From an uncultured bacterium (GTDB lineage: Bacteria > Bacillota > Clostridia > Oscillospirales > Oscillospiraceae), in NCBI GenBank assembly GCA_949293165.1, contig CASFCW010000013.1, positions 1 to 33,699 on the forward strand: a stretch of DNA of 33,699 nt. Reading direction: 5' to 3'. The notes beneath the pieces are model-generated. The model worked only from the letters and a program-made list of their open reading frames with translations, was not told where the DNA came from and searched no databases. The translations under genes and the position numbers were made by a program. Positions 1-7,354 of the stretch are shown in pieces (positions within the stretch are counted from its first letter, which is position 1; each line of letters opens with the position of its first letter).

Positions 1-838
1 TGTAGTCGGGCGAGTTTGTTCCCTGTTCGCTGAAGAAGAGTATGCGCTTGGTGCCGTCCTTGTAGAAGTGCGCCGGGTCGAGAATCCAGGCGTTGTTTAC
101 TTCGGGGTTGAGGAACGTTACGTATGTGGAGTTGTTGCTGAAAGTGGCGTTTGCCCGGTCGTTTTTCCAGAACTCGGGTCGCGTGAGGTCTATGGGGTAA
201 GGATGATAGGCCACTCCCCAGCGGAAGTCGCCTTCCTTTTCGGAATACTGCACGTTCTGCTCGAGCATCAGGCGGGGCGAGTTTATCTCGGCCTCGAAGT
301 TCCAGTTGTGCGTATATGAGCCGAGTATCGAAGCGTTGGGGTCGTACTGGCGTATGATGTTGTAGCACATGCGCATCGACTTCATGTAGCGGTCGTAGTA
401 GCGCACGTCAATTAGGCCACTATTTACGTAAATAGGGTCGTAGCCCTCGCCAATGCTCCCAGTCCAGTAGGTAGGCTGGCCATTTGTAACGGCAGTCAGC
501 GAGTTTGTAGTCAGGTCAACCACATAGGTGTTGTCATCATCGGCAATGGTGTACTGGGTCACATCCTGGGCCACCGGAGTGGGATTGTAGATGCCGTACT
601 CCCCTTCCCCGTAGATGGCCACATCCACCGGCTCGTCAAACTCCAGCAGGCTGCCCACGGAGAGCAGCTGCACCGGCACATAGCCCTCTCCCTCATCCAC
701 CTGTCTGATGGGCTGCACCTGCATTCCCATCCCGTCGCCTTCCGTCCGCCACTGGTATGCGCCAGCGGGGATGGACAGCGAAAGAAGCGCAGCGGACGCG
801 ATTGCAGCAGCAGCCATGCGACGATACGTTCTCTTCAT
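1..838 (-). CDS. Secreted protein fused in frame to a DUF5722-like segment (partial, probably chimeric)
   Basis: Reading down from ATG at 836-838 the frame stays open to the window edge, so the 3' end is missing. Residues 1 to about 27 form a signal peptide (basic start, Ala-rich core, ending SIPAGA). Residues to about 143 look like the N-terminal part of clostridial secreted stalk or copper-amine-oxidase-N-like proteins, with GC-rich codons. From residue 144 (base 409 downward) the protein changes to DVRYYDRYMKSMRMCYN and later EGDFRWGVAYHPYPIDL, which resembles the Bacteroidota DUF5722 glycoside-hydrolase-like family; this part uses ATA, TCG and TAC codons unlike the rest of the window. A ribosome site AAGGAG lies 8 bases before the start. 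The in-frame junction is most simply an assembly join that kept frame by chance; a real fusion is possible. The family calls rest on memory of motifs. Confidence 0.6.
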   Translation of the reverse strand, partial: MKRTYRRMAAAAIASAALLSLSIPAGAYQWRTEGDGMGMQVQPIRQVDEGEGYVPVQLLSVGSLLEFDEPVDVAIYGEGEYGIYNPTPVAQDVTQYTIADDDNTYVVDLTTNSLTAVTNGQPTYWTGSIGEGYDPIYVNSGLIDVRYYDRYMKSMRMCYNIIRQYDPNASILGSYTHNWNFEAEINSPRLMLEQNVQYSEKEGDFRWGVAYHPYPIDLTRPEFWKNDRANATFSNNSTYVTFLNPEVNNAWILDPAHFYKDGTKRILFFSEQGTNSPDY

Positions 839-883
839 TACCCATTCTCCTTTTCGTCCCATCACGGGATTTTTTACAATTGC

Positions 884-911
884 AGTATAGCATATTGCCT
901 GTTTTTTTCAA
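884..911 (-). promoter_or_regulatory. Sigma-A-type promoter for the secreted protein gene
   Basis: On the minus strand TTGAAA (911-906) and TATACT (889-884) are separated by 16 bases, with an extended TG before the -10. It lies about 45 bases upstream of the ATG at 838. Confidence 0.6.
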
Positions 912-1014
912 GCATTTTCTCACATTTACGTCACATTTTACAAATCACAACATCCTCCCCCCGCACCGCCCCCTCCGCCCGGCAGCGGACGCCCCCGCCT
1001 CGCCAGCTTTCCCC

Positions 1015-1043
1015 TTGTTTTCTGCCCGTGGTTATGGTATACT
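1015..1043 (+). promoter_or_regulatory. Sigma-A-type promoter for smpB
   Basis: TTGTTT (1015-1020) and TATACT (1038-1043) have a 17-base spacer. The expected transcription start near 1050 lies after the ATG at 1046, which argues for the downstream GTG start of smpB. The rest of 912-1014 shows no gene. Confidence 0.6.
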
Positions 1044-1090
1044 GAATGTCCCCGAACAAGGGGATTTTCCCACGGGAGGGGGTGCATACA

Positions 1091-1555
1091 GTGGGAGAGG
1101 GCATCAAAATCGTGGCCAAAAACAGCAAGGCCTACCATGATTACTTCATTGAGGAGAAATACGAGGCTGGCATTGAGCTGGCCGGCACCGAGGTAAAGTC
1201 CATCCGGCAGGGCCATGTGAACCTGAAGGACTCCTTCTGCCACATCAAGGACGGTCAGATGTTCGTCATCGGTATGCACATCAGCCCCTACGAAAAGGGG
1301 AATATTTTCAATAAAGATCCTTTGCGCCAGCGCCGTCTGCTGATGCACAAGCGGGAGATTTTAAAGCTGTTTGCCCACATCAAGCAGGACGGCTATTCCC
1401 TGGTGCCCCTGTCCATTTATTTCCGGGGCCCCCGGGTCAAGCTGGAGCTGGGCCTTGCCAAGGGCAAGAAGCTGTACGACAAGCGCGAATCGGCGGCCAA
1501 GCGGGACGCCAAGCGGGAAATGGACCGCACCATGAAATCCCGCGGCCGTTTCTGA
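1091..1555 (+). CDS. smpB: SsrA-binding protein SmpB
   Basis: SmpB binds tmRNA and brings it to stalled ribosomes for trans-translation in the cytoplasm. The 154-residue product has the family layout: an OB-fold core with [20 protein letters not shown] near the start, [10 protein letters not shown], and a basic C-terminal tail ([18 protein letters not shown]) that enters the ribosomal mRNA channel. The length fits the usual 150-160. GTG at 1091 is chosen because GGGAGGGGG sits 7 to 8 bases before it and because the first in-frame ATG (1046) lies at the predicted transcription start. The tmRNA gene lies 740 bases downstream, with ppiB between, so both trans-translation partners are neighbours. 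Confidence 0.95.
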   Translation: MGEGIKIVAKNSKAYHDYFIEEKYEAGIELAGTEVKSIRQGHVNLKDSFCHIKDGQMFVIGMHISPYEKGNIFNKDPLRQRRLLMHKREILKLFAHIKQDGYSLVPLSIYFRGPRVKLELGLAKGKKLYDKRESAAKRDAKREMDRTMKSRGRF

Positions 1556-1600
1556 CGTGAATATTGGGGCGTTCCCCATTTACAAAAAGGAGTGATTCCC

Positions 1601-2122
1601 ATGGCACAGAATCCTATCGTGACCATCGAGATGGAGGACGGCGGCATTATCAAGGCCGAGCTCTATCCCCAGGTCGCCCCCAACACGGTAAACAATTTCA
1701 TCAGCCTGGTCAACAAGGGGTATTATAACGGCCTGATCTTCCATCGGGTCATTCCCGGCTTCATGATCCAGGGCGGCTGCCCCCAGGGCACCGGCATGGG
1801 CGGCCCCGGCTACTGCATCAAGGGTGAGTTCACCCAGAACCGGTTCAAAAACGACCTGGAGCACGACCGGGGCGTGCTGTCCATGGCCCGGACCATGGCG
1901 CCCGACTCCGCGGGCAGCCAGTTCTTCATCATGGTGGAGAAGGCGCCTCACCTGGATGGTCAGTATGCCTCCTTCGGCAAGGTGATCGAGGGCATGGACG
2001 TGGCCGACGCCATCGTCTCCGCCAAGCGGGACTGGAACGACAAGCCCCGCACCCCCCAGCGGATGAAAACGGTTACTGTGGAGACCTTCGGCGTGGAGTA
2101 TCCCGAGCCTGAGAAGGTCTGA
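1601..2122 (+). CDS. ppiB: Cyclophilin-type peptidyl-prolyl cis-trans isomerase
   Basis: Cyclophilins speed cis-trans isomerisation of Xaa-Pro bonds during folding. The 173-residue product is a single cyclophilin domain without a signal peptide, so probably cytoplasmic. Hallmarks are FHRVIPGFMIQGG (catalytic Arg in FHR), SMARTMAPDSAGSQFFI and HLDGQYASFGKVIEGMDV. The start ATG at 1601 follows AAGGAG by 8 bases; an in-frame ATG at 1592 lies in the ribosome site and is not used. It sits 45 bases after smpB and is probably cotranscribed. Confidence 0.93.
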   Translation: MAQNPIVTIEMEDGGIIKAELYPQVAPNTVNNFISLVNKGYYNGLIFHRVIPGFMIQGGCPQGTGMGGPGYCIKGEFTQNRFKNDLEHDRGVLSMARTMAPDSAGSQFFIMVEKAPHLDGQYASFGKVIEGMDVADAIVSAKRDWNDKPRTPQRMKTVTVETFGVEYPEPEKV

Positions 2123-2133
2123 GAAATCTAAAA

Positions 2134-2298
2134 GGGACTTCTCCTCCCCATAAGAGGGAGGGGAAGTTCCCACCTCATTCTCCCGTATCTCCAAACGGAG
2201 CCCGGCGACAGCGGGTTCGTTTGGAAAAGGAGGAGCAGCGGAATGAGCGAGCTTTCGCCCCCCGGCGGAAGCGAGGGATATGACGCTTGCGACGACGC
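2134..2298. other. Non-coding gap with two inverted repeats before the tmRNA
   Basis: An imperfect inverted repeat pairs 2134-2148 (GGGACTTCTCCTCCC) with 2156-2171, but no T-run follows, so it is a weak terminator candidate for ppiB. A second one pairs TCCAAACG (2190-2197) with CGTTTGGA (2218-2225), extended by CCCG/CGGG. I see no gene and no clear promoter for the tmRNA here; the tmRNA may be processed from the smpB-ppiB transcript. Confidence 0.5.
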
Positions 2299-2666
2299 GG
2301 GGGCGTACCGGTTTCGACGGGGACACGGAAGTGGAAATAGCGGGCGGTGGCGCCTGGCCACCTTAAAACGGGCATTCTTTATAAATTAAAGAACAACGAT
2401 AACTACGCTTACGCTGCCTAATTAAAGGCGGCCGTCTGACCCGGAAGGACCACGAGCCGGGATCAGGCGTCGTTTAGTGGTGCACGTGCGCCGGCAAAGC
2501 TTTGCGCCGGCCATGAACAATGAAGCTCACCGGAGCCCTGGGCGTGACGGCTTGCCCAGGGTAACGGGAACAGGGCGGTAACGCCGCCCGGAATAACCGT
2601 CTGTGCCCGGAGAAGTTTCCATGGAAGGGTTTTCGGACGGGGGTTCAACTCCCCCCGCCTCCACCA
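2299..2666 (+). ncRNA. ssrA: Transfer-messenger RNA (tmRNA)
   Basis: tmRNA rescues stalled ribosomes and tags the unfinished protein for proteolysis. The 5' end GGGGGCG (2299-2305) pairs with CGCCTCC (2656-2662) to form the seven-pair acceptor stem (one G-U), followed by A and an encoded CCA (2664-2666). The 5' conserved block GTACCGGTTTCGACGGGG is present, and the T arm has a GGTTCAACTCC-type loop (2639-2655). The tag frame ends at TAA 2419-2421 and reads NNDNYAYAA, possibly with a preceding Lys as resume codon (2389-2391). The YAYAA end fits ClpXP/ClpAP-type degrons seen in other tags, although most end ALAA. The 368-base length is normal for a one-piece tmRNA. Confidence 0.95.
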
Positions 2667-2670
2667 TATG

Positions 2671-2725
2671 AAAACACCATTGACATCTGAACCCCCTAAG
2701 GTTCGGACATCAATGGTGTTTTTCT
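2671..2725 (+). terminator. Rho-independent terminator after tmRNA
   Basis: AAAACACCATTGA (2671-2683) pairs perfectly with 2710-2722, with further pairing inside (GAACC with GGTTC) and a T-run at 2718-2723. It begins 5 bases after the tmRNA CCA end. The hairpin could also be part of an insertion-sequence end, which I could not separate. Confidence 0.75.
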
Positions 2726-2829
2726 TGTTTCCGTTGATTTGCAAGGGATTTAGGACTCCGAGGGACACTCTTCTTTTCGGACATTCTTCAAAAAACATCA
2801 AATTTTAAGATGCAAAACAATGAAAACAA

Positions 2830-3999
2830 TCAATCCGAACCCCTTTGTTCAGGACATGTTTCTGTCTCGTTTGGCCCTTCAAAATAGATAGATTCCAGTT
2901 TCATTGGTGTCTTGTAACCGTTTTTAGCATGAGGTCTGCGCTCGTTGTAAAACACCATATACGCATCTACTGCCGCTCTGAATTCCGCTTCAGAGCGGTA
3001 TTTTGTTCGGTACAGTTCTTCTCGTTTCAACGAGGAGAAAAAGGACTCCATTACGGAATTATCATAGGGAACTCCGGCCTTGGAAAACGATTGTATTACG
3101 CCCAACTTCTTAAGATACGAGCACATAGCATAAGAGCGATAATTGCTTCCCCGGTCTGTATGGAATAGCAGTTTTGCTGCAGGCTTGCGGGATGCGTATG
3201 CTTGCTTGAATGTGCTTTTCACAAGTTGTGTGCTGTTACGCTTTCCAACTCGATAGCCTACAATTCGCCTGGCATACAAATCGATAATGGCACAGATGTA
3301 GTACTTGATATCTTTGCAAAGAAAATATGTAACATCACTGACCCATACTTCGTTTGGCCGCGTTACCTCAAATTGCTGGTTTAAATGATTTTTCAAACTG
3401 CGGCGCTCTTTGGCATAGACCTTTTTAGCATCCTGTCGAATGCTTAGTAGGCCCATATCCCGCATGAGTTCCCTGATCATTTCCTGACTAACTTTATAAC
3501 CTTCCTCTTTCATAACTGCGGTAATCTTTCCTGCTCCAAAGATTTGCTTACTTTCATCATAGATTTGTTGAATTCTGATCCGAAGTTCCTCTCTTCGCTT
3601 TGCATACCAAGTATTATCCCGTTTGTTCCGGAAGATATAATTGTAGAATGTTCCGCGGGGAACTCTCAGCGCATCGCAGAGCATATGCACATTGTATTGG
3701 CCATGGAGCTCTTCTAACGCTTGGAGTTTTTCATTGAGAGGTGCGTTGGCAGTACAGTTTGCGATTTGTAATATCTCCACGATTCCTTCCAGGCGTTTGA
3801 CCTTTGCTTCCAGCATCCGAAAATTTTTGAGGGTAAAATCTAACATATCCGGCTCAATCCGTGCGGACTTGATCCAAGCATAAAGAGTACTTCTGGAGAT
3901 ACCAGTGTCAGCAGCAATTGTCGATACGGGTTCGCCACCGACCAAGAAGCGTTTAACCACTGCAGATTTTTCAGATTCCGAATAGTTTCTGTTTTTCAT
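2830..3999 (-). CDS. IS3-family transposase, single-ORF form
   Basis: This DDE transposase cuts and joins the ends of its insertion sequence. The 389-residue product has an N-terminal helix-turn-helix (residues 1-50, SRSTLYAWIK), a helical Leu-rich stretch to about 100, an HTH_21-like region (about 115-180) and an rve integrase core. The catalytic triad is visible as D222 (VWVSDVTYF), D282 (FHTDRGSNY) and E318 (NSVMESFFSSLKRE); the 35 residues between the last two are the IS3 signature. Many IS3 members split this into orfA and orfB with a frameshift; here it is one continuous frame. The ATG at 3999 follows an AAGGA-rich stretch. The gene is AT-rich compared with the flanking housekeeping genes and seems intact. 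Confidence 0.93.
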   Translation of the reverse strand: MKNRNYSESEKSAVVKRFLVGGEPVSTIAADTGISRSTLYAWIKSARIEPDMLDFTLKNFRMLEAKVKRLEGIVEILQIANCTANAPLNEKLQALEELHGQYNVHMLCDALRVPRGTFYNYIFRNKRDNTWYAKRREELRIRIQQIYDESKQIFGAGKITAVMKEEGYKVSQEMIRELMRDMGLLSIRQDAKKVYAKERRSLKNHLNQQFEVTRPNEVWVSDVTYFLCKDIKYYICAIIDLYARRIVGYRVGKRNSTQLVKSTFKQAYASRKPAAKLLFHTDRGSNYRSYAMCSYLKKLGVIQSFSKAGVPYDNSVMESFFSSLKREELYRTKYRSEAEFRAAVDAYMVFYNERRPHAKNGYKTPMKLESIYFEGPNETETCPEQRGSD

Positions 4000-4020
4000 C
4001 CTTATTATTCCTTCCTAATG
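2830..4020 (-). mobile_element. IS3-family insertion sequence (core only; ends not resolved)
   Basis: The element is recognised from its intact transposase. I looked for terminal inverted repeats between 2,670-2,830 and 4,000-4,100 and found no convincing pair or target duplication, so only the core is given. It lies between the tmRNA terminator and the retron promoter. Confidence 0.6.
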
Positions 4021-4104
4021 GTGTAGTTAAAATGTAGATATTCAACTCCATTATAAAGGATTAGATAATGTAGGGTTATTGGGCAGATATTATCCGTCCT
4101 ATTC

Positions 4105-4133
4105 TTGCAAATAGCGGCTTTTTTTGCTAATAT
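4105..4133 (+). promoter_or_regulatory. Sigma-A-type promoter of the retron
   Basis: TTGCAA (4105-4110) and TAATAT (4128-4133) are 17 bases apart. Transcription would start near 4140, which is the first base of the a1 repeat of the retron RNA, as expected for msr-msd transcripts. Confidence 0.7.
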
Positions 4134-4139
4134 ATAGGA

Positions 4140-4296
4140 GGAAATGCTTAGTAAATTATATGGCTTAGAAAGTCGTATTGTGCTTTGTGTTAAACAGAGC
4201 CAGAAGAATTGTGAGGATTACAAGCAGTTGCTGCGTCACGCTTGTAATTTCTCATTACAAGCGCGCCGCAGCAACTGCTTAGTTGTAAGTATTTCC
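4140..4296 (+). ncRNA. Retron msr-msd non-coding RNA
   Basis: The RNA is primer and template for the retron reverse transcriptase. The a1 segment 4140-4150 pairs with a2 at 4286-4296 over 11 pairs (one G-U). G4151, right after a1 in a CTTAG context like Ec86, is the likely branching guanosine. An msr hairpin pairs 4182-4188 (GCTTTGT) with 4194-4200 (ACAGAGC). The msd is one long hairpin: 4222-4235 pairs with 4267-4280 (14 pairs), a 3-base internal loop on each side follows, then 4239-4248 pairs with 4254-4263 (10 pairs) around a TTCTC loop. ATTACAAGC occurs twice (4217-4225, 4254-4262), so the upper arm could pair in an alternative way. All of this is seen in the sequence; the function follows from the adjacent reverse transcriptase. 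Confidence 0.88.
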
Positions 4297-4320
4297 ATTC
4301 TAACAGGGTAGGTGATATTT

Positions 4321-5259
4321 TTGAAGGCGAAGGCATTTGGAGAGAATCAAATTAAAAGCATTCGCAACCATCTTGATACAAGAGATGCAAAATATATCAC
4401 CTACCCTAAATTTATCTTTCTTTGTGGAAAAGGTTTTGATAAAAGCGTTGAGGACTCTTATTGGAATACCAACCGTGGAATAATTCACCGATATATGGAA
4501 AAATTGTTGCCGGATATAAATGTTGTATTATCAGAACAATTGTGGGAAGATGGATTTGATAGTAAAATCGATCTCTTGACATTTGAAGAGTTCCTTGCTG
4601 AAGTTAGTGACGCAATTATTCTTTTTGTGGAAAGCCCCGGATCATTTTGTGAACTTGGAGCATTTGCTTACGCAGATTCACTTTTTAGTGACAAAATGAT
4701 TGTTGTATTGGATGAGGCATATCGCAATAGCCGATCTTTTATCTCAACAGGTCCCGTTTTAAAAGCCTCAGATAACGGTTCAAAAGTTGTATATGCCGAA
4801 ATAAAAGACGGGGCGCTATTGGCAAGTGAAGAACTAAGATCGGTTGTGCTTGACTTAACAAGCAGAATGAAAACAAAAATTTCATCTATTAATAAACGAA
4901 TAATCAATAAAGATACTAATGTATTCATTAGTTCATTTATTCCTGAAGTACTTGAGATTATCAGATTGGCACAACCAATATTGAGTGCTGACTTAATTCA
5001 ACTTTATAAGGACATCAAGGATATTGACACATTTACATTTATTAAGCGTAATGGTGAAGCTTTTTCACGCGAGATACAAGTGACCTATATATGGAAAATG
5101 CTTGAAGTTGCACAGATAGTTCGTATAGATGAAGGATACCTATCTTTGCTGAATTATTCAAAAACGCAAAATTTCATGCTGAGATATTCAGGAAATGCTA
5201 TGGATCGTGAGCGTAATAGGATTCTATGCAGAAAATATCGTTATGGTGAGAAAGTATGA
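4321..5259 (+). CDS. Retron effector, nucleoside deoxyribosyltransferase-like with C-terminal winged helix
   Basis: In type II-A retrons this protein is the toxic effector held inactive by the reverse transcriptase-msDNA complex and released during phage infection. The 312-residue product has an N-terminal Rossmann-like NDT domain: FIFLCGKG (about 31-38), AIILFVESPGSFCELGAF (about 98-115, with the acidic residues E104 and E111) and RSFISTGPV (about 138-146). These closely match the Ec86 effector as I remember it (VIILFPESPGSFTELGAF, RSFINYGPV). Residues about 225-285 fit a winged helix. Start: GTG at 4312 lies inside the ribosome site AGGTGAT, so TTG at 4321, 6 bases after it, is preferred. 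The stop overlaps the reverse transcriptase start by 4 bases. AT-rich, probably transferred. Confidence 0.88.
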   Translation: MKAKAFGENQIKSIRNHLDTRDAKYITYPKFIFLCGKGFDKSVEDSYWNTNRGIIHRYMEKLLPDINVVLSEQLWEDGFDSKIDLLTFEEFLAEVSDAIILFVESPGSFCELGAFAYADSLFSDKMIVVLDEAYRNSRSFISTGPVLKASDNGSKVVYAEIKDGALLASEELRSVVLDLTSRMKTKISSINKRIINKDTNVFISSFIPEVLEIIRLAQPILSADLIQLYKDIKDIDTFTFIKRNGEAFSREIQVTYIWKMLEVAQIVRIDEGYLSLLNYSKTQNFMLRYSGNAMDRERNRILCRKYRYGEKV

Positions 5260-6218
5260 GTTCATTGATTACTCGAATTTCCTCAGATCTACAATTAAAA
5301 GACGATTACATTCGTTCCATTATTCGTCGTAGCAATTGCTATTATAAAGATTATTATATTCCCAAAAGGAACGGCGGACGGAGAAAAATATCTCAGGCAA
5401 GTCCTGAATTAAAAACACTGCAGTATTGGGTCAAGACTAATATACTTTCTCTGCTGCCAATTTCTAAAGCAGCTTTCGCTTACAACAAAGGAAACAGCAT
5501 CAAAAAACACGCCACATTTCATAAAGAGTCTTACTTTATTTTTCATACTGACATAAAAGATTTCTTTCCCAGCATAACCTCAGAACACCTGATCGCTGAG
5601 CTTGCTGCAAACCGCGGCATAATCGAAGCAGCAAATCTATGGGATGACGACATACTCGATGTGGTGTCAAGTATTTGTTTCCGGTGCAATCATTTATGTA
5701 TTGGCACAGTAAGTTCTCCTATCATATGTAATATCGTGATGTATGCATTTGATGAACATTTTACCAATTATTGCAATCTTCGTAATTGGAAGTATTCAAG
5801 ATACGCGGATGACATTTACATATCTGCGCAAGAATATCTGCCTTCTTCTTTGAAGAGTGAAGTTGATGAAAAATTACACGAGATAGGTTTTTCTTCTAAT
5901 GCGTATAAATCATGGTTCTGTTCAAAAAAATGCCGGAGAGAGATTACTGGCCTGATATTAACAGAAACCGGAAAAGTTTCGGTCGGTCTGGAAAAGCGAT
6001 TAGCCATAAAGAAAATGGTATATGAGCGTATTATGCATGGTCGGGGAGATCCAGACACTATTTTAGGAAATTTAGCGTTTTTAAAAGATGTCGAACCAAA
6101 CTCATACAATAGTCTGCTTATCAAATATGCGGCATATTGTAACGGAGATGTAATTGACGCAATTAAAACCGGGCCTAAACCACACCGCGTAATTACGCTT
6201 GATTTACCTGATATCTAA
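5256..6218 (+). CDS. Retron reverse transcriptase
   Basis: The enzyme copies the msd part of the upstream RNA into msDNA starting from a 2'-OH of the branching G. The 320-residue product equals Ec86 reverse transcriptase in length. Motifs in order: ELKTLQYWV (51-59), HATFH (85-89) at the place of the retron NAXXH motif, HTDIKDFFPSI (97-107, first catalytic Asp), IGTVSSPIICN (149-159), YADD (183-186, catalytic pair) and ITG (230-232) at the retron VTG site, followed by the thumb/X region that recognises the msr. No fused extra domain is present. ATG at 5256 overlaps the effector stop (ATGA), so translation is coupled. The His in place of the Asn of NAXXH is unusual. Confidence 0.95.
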   Translation: MSSLITRISSDLQLKDDYIRSIIRRSNCYYKDYYIPKRNGGRRKISQASPELKTLQYWVKTNILSLLPISKAAFAYNKGNSIKKHATFHKESYFIFHTDIKDFFPSITSEHLIAELAANRGIIEAANLWDDDILDVVSSICFRCNHLCIGTVSSPIICNIVMYAFDEHFTNYCNLRNWKYSRYADDIYISAQEYLPSSLKSEVDEKLHEIGFSSNAYKSWFCSKKCRREITGLILTETGKVSVGLEKRLAIKKMVYERIMHGRGDPDTILGNLAFLKDVEPNSYNSLLIKYAAYCNGDVIDAIKTGPKPHRVITLDLPDI

Positions 6219-6425
6219 AATCCTCACTCTTCGTCGCTTTTATTGTACATAGGTTCAAGAGAAAGATATGTTTAAACGAAACGATCTTTTGCAGATGTGT
6301 ACCATCGTGATATCCGGATTTGCTTGGCATCTATAGTGTTGCGATGTTTCAGATGGACATTACATGAACACCTACTTTTTCAAAGGCGGCTTTGCCTTAA
6401 GGGTGTGGCTGTGATGTCAAGATAG

Positions 6426-6462
6426 AAAATAGAGCCCCAAAGTTCACTTTGGCGCCCTATTT
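6426..6462. terminator. Bidirectional intrinsic terminator after the retron
   Basis: AAAATAG and CCAAAG (left arm 6426-6442) pair with 6446-6462 around a TTCA loop, ending in a T-run to 6465. It closes the retron transcript. The stretch 6219-6425 before it holds no gene I can support. Confidence 0.85.
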
Positions 6463-6508
6463 TTTCTTAATTGCAGGGTCGAAACATCTTGTAAAAAGGG
6501 GTGCTATA

Positions 6509-7261
6509 ATGTTAGAAAGGCAAGTTAACTCATTAAGGACTGTATTGTCAGATAAGGACTTACAACAATATACAGGGGAAGGCTTTTGGAATTTGATTCA
6601 GGCTGTTGTATTATCAGATCCATTCTCCGGCATAGCCGCCGGGAAAGACATAAAAGAACTAATTTTTCACTTTCCGACAATTTTGTTTTGGGACAAGATG
6701 AAAAGATATTTATTGGGAACTTTTCTATGCTGGGAAGATCAAGTAAAAATGGCTGAAAAGTTTTGTCATGATAATGATAAGTACAATGATTTCGTAAAAA
6801 AACAAATACATCTTATTAACGAAATTGATGATGACAAAAAAGTGGATTATTTTGCATCGTTAACGCGTTGTTTTCTTTTGACAGATTTGAATGAAAATTT
6901 GTTTTTTAAGCTTAGCAAATATATTATGAATTGTACGCCAGAAGAACTACAGTTTTTATCTGAAATTTCTTTTGACTATCAAAGCAAAAACACAGTTTTT
7001 GTGTCGTCTCTCTATCAATACGGACTTTTTGTTCAAAAGGAAAAATCAGATGGCGTCGGCGTTATATATGTTTTATCTGATTTTGGAAAAGCGTTAAAAC
7101 AGAATAGTCTCAATTTCGATAGTGGATTAAATGGCAAGTCAAGAATAGTCTCTTATGAAGAAGTAACGCCTTTAACTATCACTGAACCTGCCACCGCAGA
7201 GGATATTGAAAAAATATTCAGCAATTCCAACTTGATAATTGATGGTGGGGCGTTTGGATAA
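6509..7261 (+). CDS. Unrecognised helical protein in the accessory island
   Basis: I do not recognise this 250-residue protein with certainty. It is mostly alpha-helical and has no signal peptide; FPTILFWDKMKRYLLGTFL (about 55-75) could be a buried or membrane-touching helix. The stretch INEIDDDKKVDYFASLTRCF followed by FFKLSKYIMNC resembles a loosely defined family of small helical proteins common next to mobile genes. The C-terminal part looks like a winged helix (about 165-215). ATG at 6509 follows AAGGGG by about 9 bases; the first in-frame ATG (6449) is inside the terminator stem and is rejected. Strongly AT-rich like the retron, but a terminator separates them, so a joint role is not shown. 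Confidence 0.6.
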   Translation: MLERQVNSLRTVLSDKDLQQYTGEGFWNLIQAVVLSDPFSGIAAGKDIKELIFHFPTILFWDKMKRYLLGTFLCWEDQVKMAEKFCHDNDKYNDFVKKQIHLINEIDDDKKVDYFASLTRCFLLTDLNENLFFKLSKYIMNCTPEELQFLSEISFDYQSKNTVFVSSLYQYGLFVQKEKSDGVGVIYVLSDFGKALKQNSLNFDSGLNGKSRIVSYEEVTPLTITEPATAEDIEKIFSNSNLIIDGGAFG

Positions 7262-7354
7262 GAAGATAAAAGGGCCCAGTTGACCATTCCGTTCATATAA
7301 CCTTACACTGGTCTTGCCTTTTCTTTTGCTTCACAACCCAAGAATAAAGCAATA

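Noticed and set aside
68-319. An 83-codon plus-strand open frame at the left edge
   Set aside because: The opposite strand encodes a recognisable DUF5722-like protein across the same bases.
4217-4296. The long inverted repeat before the effector as an intrinsic terminator or a CRISPR-like repeat
   Set aside because: It has no T-run, is not repeated in an array, and fits exactly between the a1 and a2 repeats of a retron RNA.
4312-4320. GTG at 4312 as start of the retron effector
   Set aside because: It lies inside the AGGTGAT ribosome site; TTG at 4321 has the right spacing and removes only three residues.
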